Shown here piece by piece: positions 10,601 through 19,600 of a stretch of 64,000 bases of DNA. A program made the translations under genes and the position numbers. Under the pieces are notes generated by a model. That model did not search any database and was not told where the DNA came from. It was given only the letters and a program-made list of their open reading frames with translations. Within the stretch, counting starts at the first letter, position 1. Every line of letters starts with the position of its first letter. This stretch comes from Paroedura picta (lineage: Eukaryota > Chordata > Lepidosauria > Squamata > Gekkonidae), in NCBI RefSeq assembly GCF_049243985.1, contig NC_135377.1:60460145-60524144 (forward strand), written 5' to 3'.

Positions 10601-13600
10601 AAGGCAAAGCCATTCAAATCCCAGATCACTTGCAGAAACTCAGATTTAAAGAAACAAAACAAAAACTGTCTTAAACACGCACACATGAACACACATACAA
10701 AGAATGACTAAAACTGCACTGAAAACTACCACTACTTACGTCCATTTTAAACTGAAGGAGAAAATTCTCTTGCAGAGACAGGATCCTAAAAGGAAAAAGC
10801 CAAACGACAGGCAATGCTCATAGAAATCAAAGAGAGCAGGTGGACATTTCTAAAATTGATGTTAAAAGAGCGCTACCTTTAGCATTGCAGTACCAGGCAG
10901 AAATTCAACAGGCATATTTTTTCACAGCATGGAGATTTAGCAACAGCAGCAGTTGCACCTATCTGCCCTGCCTCTTTGGTGAGAAGCCCTCAGCTTCAAC
11001 AAGGTCATTCTTTAAAACCCTTCTTTGCCAGGATCATTGAAATCTACCTTGCCAGGTCATTCAGGTCCAGTTGTCCATCTTTATTTTTGTCAAAGATCTT
11101 CATCTAAAAGGCAAAAAGAGAAACATGTTAGTGGAAGGAGAGCTGGTAAAGAAACTGAGCATAAAGGGGAATGTTGCTGTTCTTTATTATTACTAATTCT
11201 TTATCACATGGTATGTATTACGTAGCCAGGCAAGAGATGTTCAGAGGAGGTTTGCCATTGCCTGTCCCCCCCATCATGACCCCGCTATTCCTTGAAGGTC
11301 GCCCTTCTGGGTACCAGCCAAGGCTGGCCCTGCTTAGTTTCTGAGATCGGACAGGACAGGACTTGCTTGGGCTATTCAGATCAGGTTATTGCTGTTCTGA
11401 AAGACATTCTACCAAGGAATCTGAGTGCTTTGTAGCCAAATCCTGCTGACAGCATTGTTATCTTACTGCATTTTTCAGTCAGAAGGCAGTCGCTGCTTCA
11501 TTTCAGGGATTTGGCAGTGAATGCAAGGTGGAAATGAATTCATCTTGTGCTTTGTTTTCAGACATTCCAAGGTTTTCTCTCAGTCTTCCATATAGGCAGA
11601 GAAAAATCCAGTGTTCTTATAATGTGAGAAATCATTCTCCTGTTGCTTTTTTGGAACTGACCTCAGGAATTTAGATAGGGTTGCCAAATCTAGTTCAGAT
11701 AATTCCTGGAGATTTAGGGGACAGATCTAGGAGAAGGCAGAATTTAAGGAGGAGAGGGAGCTCAGCAAGGATGTGAAGCTCTAAAGGTTGCCCCCTGAAG
11801 CTACCATTTCTTCTAGGATGCCAAATCCACAGGTAGTTCTGGGAGAAGTCCAGCCCCCGCCCTGGGCAGAAGATAGCAGCTTGTGGGCTCAGAGCAGCCC
11901 ATGTTCTTTTCTTTGTGATACACACATTAGAAATATTTTTTAGCAATCTCGTTTTATAATCATAGAGTTGCCAGCCTTCAGGTGTGTCCAGCAAATCTCC
12001 TGGAATTGCAATTGACCTTCAGACTACAGAGATTACTTCCCCTGAAGAAAATGGCTGCTTTGGTAGGTGGAGCCTACTGAACACTGGGCACAAGGTTTAC
12101 TTTGCAAGGACAGGTTTCAGTCAGTTAGGTTAGAGAGAAGTGACTAATTAGGGTAAATGAATGTATGGAAAGTGATACTGGAAACTGTAGAGATTTTTGC
12201 CAAGTCCTTGGGAGATCTATTGTCCTAAAATGTTAATCTTTCTGTAATGGAGAGGAAGTTACTAGTCAATCAGCTGTTTACCCCCATACATTCTAAATTA
12301 CAGCTAGGTTTCAAACCTGTAATATATACAAAGGTTTTAAAACATATACATGCTTGGGGGGGGGGGTCTATGAGGTTCACTCTTGTCGCCAGTTTGTTCA
12401 GTCTCTATGTCTCCCTTTAATGGGAGTCATTCCCAGTTTTGACGAGAGTGATACTGACATTCTGATAACCCCCTTTTCTTCATCCAAAATTAACCGAGAC
12501 TCTGAACTGCTGCAAGAAGATGCAAATTATTTACAAGCAAGTATTTATACGTTCACTCTACCTGTGGGGTAGTGATGGGGTAGCATGAGGTACTGAATCT
12601 CTGTTTCCTGTCCAGTAGGACACTTTAAAATTTGTCCAGTATTGTCCATTTGTTATTTTCCAAGCTTATCAGGACAACAGTCTTTCTTAGAATGTATTGT
12701 GATTATTACATTATGCAAATAATAGATGCTTTTGGCTTACCATGGTGTCGGTATATTCCTGCAATTTTGCCTTAGAAATGTTTTTTCCATGTTGACGACA
12801 AAGATCTTGTAGAAAGTTCTGCAGACAGAGGGAAGGATAACAGACTGTCATATATTAGAAATAATTTCAAAAAACCAAGATGGGACTCAGGCATTCTGAA
12901 TGGGTTTAGACCAAACTGTGGCTCTCCAGATGACCATGGACTATAATTATCACAAGCCCCTTCCAGCATGTTGGCAGAGTTTGGCCACCCCTGGTTTAGA
13001 ATAAAGCCAAAATGTGAAAAGCTACTTGTTGGTATGTACTTATTGTTTATGTGCTCTAGCTCTATTGATAGTTAGAGAAAATTTAGCATGTAGTCCTACA
13101 AACCTGTATTGATGTATCCCATAATAAAGGAGGACTCAAAAATGTTTGAAGTGTGGTATATGAATACAAAGAACGATGACCCAAAGTGAATCATATACAT
13201 GGTCTAGTTGTAATACAATAGTCCCTTCAAGCTAGTCACCATAATTTCCTCCATGCTGTAGTTAAGGGTTTGGAGCTAAGAGACAGTGGGTAGCCAAATG
13301 TCATGTACTAAGTTCATGGCAAAGTGAATTTGAGTTGTAGCTCATTCTTTTACCTTCTCTATTACACCTGGATAAGTGAAATTAGGGAAGCCATATTTAT
13401 TTATAAAAGCAGTAAATGTTCTTCAAATCACTATTCTGTCTTCTCTGTTAATATAATAAATAGATTCAGGCAGGTCGCTGCATTGGTCTGAAGCAGCAGA
13501 ACAAAAGTGTTGAGTCCAGTGGGACGTTTAAGACTTTGTATACATGCACACTGAATCTTATACCTTGAATAAAACTTTTCTGGTCTCAAAGGTGCCACTG

Positions 13601-16600
13601 GATTAAAACTTCGTTCAGTATCCTTAATAAATATTAATGAATACAAAGTAAAAAAAACCCAAAATATTCTCAACCTAAACAGAATGGAATAATGTCTGGA
13701 CTTCATGGACAGGTCATGTTGTTTATTGTAATTGAAAAACAAAAATGAGGACATAGAAAGAAAAGATCTTTTTCATTTATAAGAAAGAAAAGATCCCTTT
13801 CATTTGCAACTTGGTGCTCATTACCAAGATGATACCTTCTAGGGAGGCCAGGAGGGCCACCTCTGGGTTCTGACTTCAGTCCTTTGCCCTGTTCAATTTA
13901 GCAGTGGTTGGGGACACCGGTAGGGCTTTCTTACTGGGGGAGAGGAATGAGGTAAAATAATGATGTAGTGATATCCTTCCTCTTGAAGTTTAAAAGTACA
14001 TGAAAATGATCTGATGACTTCACTCGAAGCCATTCAAGAAATTTCTCAGGTGTGCCAATGATCAAGCATGAGAGGACTCTTGAAAACTTACTCGGAGCTC
14101 AGCAGCACAAAGAAAGCCGCTTCTGTCGGAATCATATTGACGCCAGATCTGAAAGAAAAACACATTATAGTAAGATAGCACCATTAAAAAAATTATATAT
14201 ATACACACACACACACACACACTTTTAAAAAGGAAATGCAAGACCCTGTTTAGTATGGAGATGAGTAATAATTCTAGGGGATCCCCAGGTCTCACGTGGG
14301 GACTGGCATTCCTAAGGCTCATTCCACACACTTTGGATATTGCACTTTCCATGTGCTTCAGAAGCTAGACTTTTCTGTGTGAAATAGAGAAATCTAGTTC
14401 TGAAGTTCCATAAGCTCATTCCCCTCTCACGGGATAATGCACCTTTCGGTGCACCTTGGAAGCATTTTTTCTTATTTCGCAGAGGAATCTTCAGCTGCAA
14501 AAGCACATGGAAAATGTATTATCCAAAGTGAGATGAGCTCTGTAAAATATTTAGTATTATAAAAAAGTCAACCAATTCTGCTGTTATTCCATCTTCTCCC
14601 AAGGAGGAGAATGCACAGATCGATCAGTAATTGTCCTGGTATTGCGGTACCTTCGATGATAGTCATGTTAGTGCAGTACTGAAGGCCAAATGAAACAGTG
14701 TTCACTCAATTCGCCCGCGGTCCCCAAAATGCTAGATAGATCCAAGCTAGAAGATAGATCCGAGCAAGAAGAACCAGAGACAAATTATTTTATTATGACT
14801 TGACGCATTCAATCCTCTCTTATGTTTGGGCTGACTGTATTATTTACAATATTCGAAGCCCACTGCTACACAGTACTTGACTAGGGCCTTTTGATATAAG
14901 CAAAGAGAAAGCTGGAATTCTAGAATTTGATATGCAGCAGAAGGAGCTGACGGGGAAATTCTCCAGAGGCCATCTGTGGAAACAGAAGGCTTGTTGCCTC
15001 TTCCACAGGAAATACGTTCACAGTGAACATAAAGAGATGGTAAATGAGATACACACCGCACCTGAAAGCAGCCGATCTCTGCCCCATTCATTAAATGGCT
15101 GGGTGAAGGTTTAATTTCTAAAATAGCAGGGCAGGGGGCACAGGGAGGAAGGATACTCAATCTTCCCTTGCCCGTGGCTTCCTTCTCTGCAACCTGTGCT
15201 TGCAGGTATCTGGGTCTAAATTGGTTCCTTGTGCAGTAACTGGAAAGCAGAGTTAACTGGAGAAAAAAAAGGCCCTGTTCCTTTAAATAGAAGCATAATC
15301 TGCAGAAATGAGTGGGTGAGGCATGGAGGGAAACAAGAGCGGGGTTCCTCTCCCCTCACCTAGGTTCTCTGACTTCTAACCTTCAGACTCTGTGACCTAA
15401 CCGACTTCACAAACTCATGACTGGGATGTACCTGGTTAAAAACTATGGGTGGGTTTCCATCAAGAATAGTTTGAGTATAGCCTAGACAGAAACCAAATTG
15501 AATTCATTAAAAGTGTGTTTGATTTAATAAAAATCTAATAGCACTTAGAAGCAGCAGCAGACAAGGAGGGATCGATACCCACCCGAATAAACTCCACGCT
15601 GTTGTCCAGGGGCGTTTCCCGTCGGAACAGCAGGAGAAAGTTCTCATCCTCGGGCAAAAGCATGCTGGCAAGCTGAAATACCAAAGCCTCAATTATATTT
15701 CTGCGGTCTCCTCAGCCTCCTCAACCGTTCTTTAACTAATCTGTATAGATTGAATAAAGCGGGTCTTGTATTAAGTAGCCAAAATAGAAACAGCTCTAGA
15801 ATCAACTACAGACTGCTTCAGTTCAAATGATATTTGGATAAAGATTCAAATCTACAAGTTTCTAAGAATGGTTCTTTTTAATAGTTGTTTGGTACTCTGT
15901 TCTACATTTAGATAGTCGGGTACCTCTTGTATCTCTAAGCGTCCATCGGCAGTCACGTCAAAAGCAGACATATAGTGTTCTTTTACCATCCGAACTTTTT
16001 CTTCCGTTATGATGCTCTGCAGAACGGAAAGCAAAAGCCTGAGAATCAGTCCCCCAGCCGTAATATATTCTGCTCTGTGCTTTTACTTGTAAAACTAGCA
16101 GCAAGACACAGATGGTTCTAGCAAGGGGAAGGAAGGAAGGAAGGAAGGAAGGAAGGAAGGAAGGAAGGAAGGAAGGAAGGAAGGAAGGAAGGAAGGAAGG
16201 AAGGAAGGAAGGAAGGAAGGAAGGAAGGAAGGAAGGGAAATGAACCAAGCAGATCCAAAAACCACTCTGTGTCTGTAGCACTATCTGGGGTCACAGTGTT
16301 TTGGAACTGAGGTGCTTTGTCTGCAGGGAAGTAGTTTTGGCACTGATATTCTTTCTCTGTTCCATTTGTAGAGCATTACTCAAGTATATGTTTACCCAGT
16401 CAATGTGAGAGTAGCAACGATATTTAGTAATCTCCCTTACTTCCTTCTCCATCTCAACATCAACCTCAAGGGTTTGACCAGGTGGGTGATAGTATCCCTC
16501 CCCCTTGTTAAGTAACCGTTAGGGTCCTGTATTTCCACTCATATAGCTTCTGATTTTCTAAGATTGGAATCTATGCCTTCTTTGATGTGCAGTGCAAAAC

Positions 16601-19600
16601 CTCCTCCAACGCATCCCTCCTTGTTTTGCCTGCAGAGCTTATACCCAGGAACAACTGTATCCTATATATTTTCCACATCCCACCATGTTTCTGAGATACC
16701 TACTATATCTAAATTTTCACTCACTAAGCCAGCCTTTCTCAATTTTTTTTCTGTTGAGAAACCTCTCAAACATTCTTCAGGCTTCACAGGTTGTTGCACT
16801 TGTGAACCACATATGGTCATACCTTCCAATAAATGTCTGAGAAATTAAAAACATATATAAAAAATTAACTTCCACCCATTCAGGAAACCCTTCCAGGGTT
16901 TCAGAAAATCCTGGTTGACAAATTCTGTGCTAAGCATTCCAGTTTCACATTTTTATTTCAGAAGGCCTTTTAAATTAAACTCATAACCTAGTTTATATAT
17001 TTAATGCAAATTCCTTTTAATTTCTTGATGCTAATTTTTTAATCATGTGCTAATTGTGAATGCTTCTTTTAATTTGAAAAACATATACAACTAATGTAAA
17101 TAAATAAAATAAACTGGTGATCACTCAGAATTTCTTCTCTCTTGAATTTACCACTTTCTCATGATTTATCGTACAAGATTTGAAGTTGGTTATGAAAATG
17201 ACAATATTAACTATCTCACTTTTTTCTCATTCACAGATAGTTTATGGGGACTCTGGATCATATTCCAAAAGCTGCACCAGATATGACTATGACACGTATC
17301 TGTCATTGTGTAATAAGTGATTTGTGCATCTAGCCATAATGAGGGCTGTAGAGAAAGGAAGGAAATAATTTAGCCCAATTTCCCCTGCTTGGTTTAGCTG
17401 ATTGAAATCAGGCTCTGGTGGTTTCAAAGAGGAAGCAGAAGTGTCCTTGTAAAACCTGTCTGCTCCCCTATTAAAAGCCTAATAAAACCCCATATTCAAT
17501 TAGAAAACTGAGTAGGAGGGTTGAATCCCTTCTTTCCCCTTGTGGCCCCAGTTCAAATCACAGTGGAGTCCACAAAATTCCCTTTGGGCAAAGTATTGGA
17601 GATTTGTTATTTTTGCAGTGTCTACACTGGTTCTTAGAAATAGCACTAGATTTAGGCTGTTTCTTGTTTTGATAAACTGTTCTGAATATATAAAAATAAA
17701 AGGGCAATATGACCAATGAAATGAAACAGAAACGAAACAAAGACATGCAAATAGTTCACTGCACAGTTAACTATTCACTTAGTCATATATCTTTTTCCAA
17801 AGAAATTCTTCTTCCAAAGAAGAATTCTTTTACAAATAATAACATTTAATTCTTGTAATTCTTGTAATTCTTTTACAAAGCCTCACGTTAACGGATTTTG
17901 GAAGCCCGAACATTGCATCTGCAAAACTAATAAGCACAACCACCTGCTTCTCTTCCTGTTCCTTTTCAAAGTAACATGCATTAAAGCTTCTCGGTTCATC
18001 ATCAAACACGATAAGCAAAGATGGTTGCGTCAATTTGCTGGAACTAAATGAGTTGGTGGCAAAAGGTGGCCTCAGAGCACAAGCTGGGGGAATATTTTAA
18101 TCAGGTTGTTGCACCTGTGAACAATAACTATGTAAACAGGGAACCATGGTGATAAATGGGGATAAACATTCCCACCTTCAGACAGAGCAGCAGGCATAGG
18201 GCAGCCAGGGCTGTACCTCCACATGCAGACAGCTGGGTGACCTTGGGCTAGCCGAAATTCTCTAAGAACTGTTTTTGCAGAGCAGTTCTGTTACAGCTCT
18301 TTCAGCCCCACCTATCTCACAAAGTGTCTGTTGTGGTAGTTTGGTGTAGTGTAGTGGTTAGGAGTGTGGACTTCTAATCTGGCATGTCAAGTTTGATTCT
18401 GCACTCCCCCACATGCAGCCAGCTGGGTGACCTTGGGCTCGCCATGGCACTGATAAAACTGTTCTGACCGAGCAGTAATATCAGGGCTCTCTCAGCCTCA
18501 CCCACCCCACAGGATGACTGTTGTGGGGAGAGGAATGGGAAGCTGATTGTAAGCCGCTTTGAGCCTCCTTCGGGTAGAGAAAAGTGGCATATAAGAGCCA
18601 ACTCTCCTTCTTCTCCTTCTTCTCCTTCTCCTCCTCCTCTCTGAAATGGCTTTGCAGCAACAGCCCAAGAATTTGGGTTGGTAAGGGATACCAGCATGTA
18701 CACCCAGAGTTGGGCATACGTGCAAGGAAGGCTGAGGTGTGCATCTGCATGGTGGAGGACGTTCAGTCATGCTTCTTATCATAATGCAATAGATGCAGGT
18801 GGGTAGGCTGTTCTGAAGCAATAGAACAGAGCTTAAATCTGGTGACACCATTAAGACAACTATGTAGGAATACAAAGTTGGTCTTAAACATGTCACTGGC
18901 CTCCAAATTCCATTCACAATTCAGTACTTACTCCATGGTTTGTGGTCTTTAGCAGATGATGGAAAAAGTTGTCAAGCTCTTTCCCCTCTATGTAGCCATT
19001 GCCTAAAATAAAGGAATATGCATGTATTACATATACTTAAAACAACTATATCTGAATGCAAATGACACAAAGCATTGACAGTTTAATAACTCTTTGAATT
19101 CCTTCTTTATCACCAAATGAAGGAATATAATCAATGCATGTGGCCTGTTTGCATTTTGAGATTTTTTCATTGACACAAAATTGGTAAACATGGGTAAAAA
19201 TCGGTAAACAAGAGAGCCAGTGTAGAGCACTGGACTCAACTGGATTTGCTTCCCCACCCCTCCTCCACATGGGTGACCTTGGACCAGTCACACATCTCTC
19301 AGAGCTCTCTCAGCTCCAGCTACTTCACAGGGTGTCTGTTGTGGGGAGAAGAAGGAAAAGATATTTGTAAGCCGCCTTAGGAGTCCTTTGGGTTGTGAAA
19401 AGCAAAATATAATAAAACAGTTCTTCTTTAAAAGCTGCCAGCTGCCTAGTCTACAATTTGTCTGGAAAGTTCACAGGGCTTTAGATATATAATACTAATG
19501 TTAGTGAAAAGGACTGAAAGTCTCAGTTTAATTCAGCCTCAGCTAATCAGGTAATTAAAATGTAGATTTAAAAGTAGAATCATAGAATCATAGAGTTGGA

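Larger units (their letters stand above)
11104..12740 (-). other. SCGN intron 6
   Basis: 1.6 kb with a 5S-type SINE (11218-11392), two R2-like pieces (11679-11870, 11960-12085) and a G10 run (12356-12366). No other exon seen. Confidence 0.7.
12819..15582 (-). other. SCGN introns 4 and 5 region
   Basis: Intron 5 (12819-14091) holds P1 and R3 copies. Intron 4 (14149-15582) holds a short (TA)(CA) tract at 14195-14221 and otherwise nothing recognised. Exon 5 (14092-14148) lies between them. Confidence 0.65.
16239..18931 (-). other. SCGN intron 2, distal part
   Basis: Contains a hAT-like remnant (16735-16925), SINE pieces (18180-18640) and a decayed R3-like stretch (18798-18905). 17000-18100 is AT-rich with nothing recognised. 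Confidence 0.65.

Noticed and set aside
15958-16281. 107-residue frame with FLPS repeats
   Set aside because: Translation of the (GGAA)n tract in the wrong frame, running into real SCGN exon 3.
18332-18420. tRNA-like promoter boxes in several places
   Set aside because: They are the heads of SINEs, each continuing into the same noncoding body and tail, so not tRNA genes.
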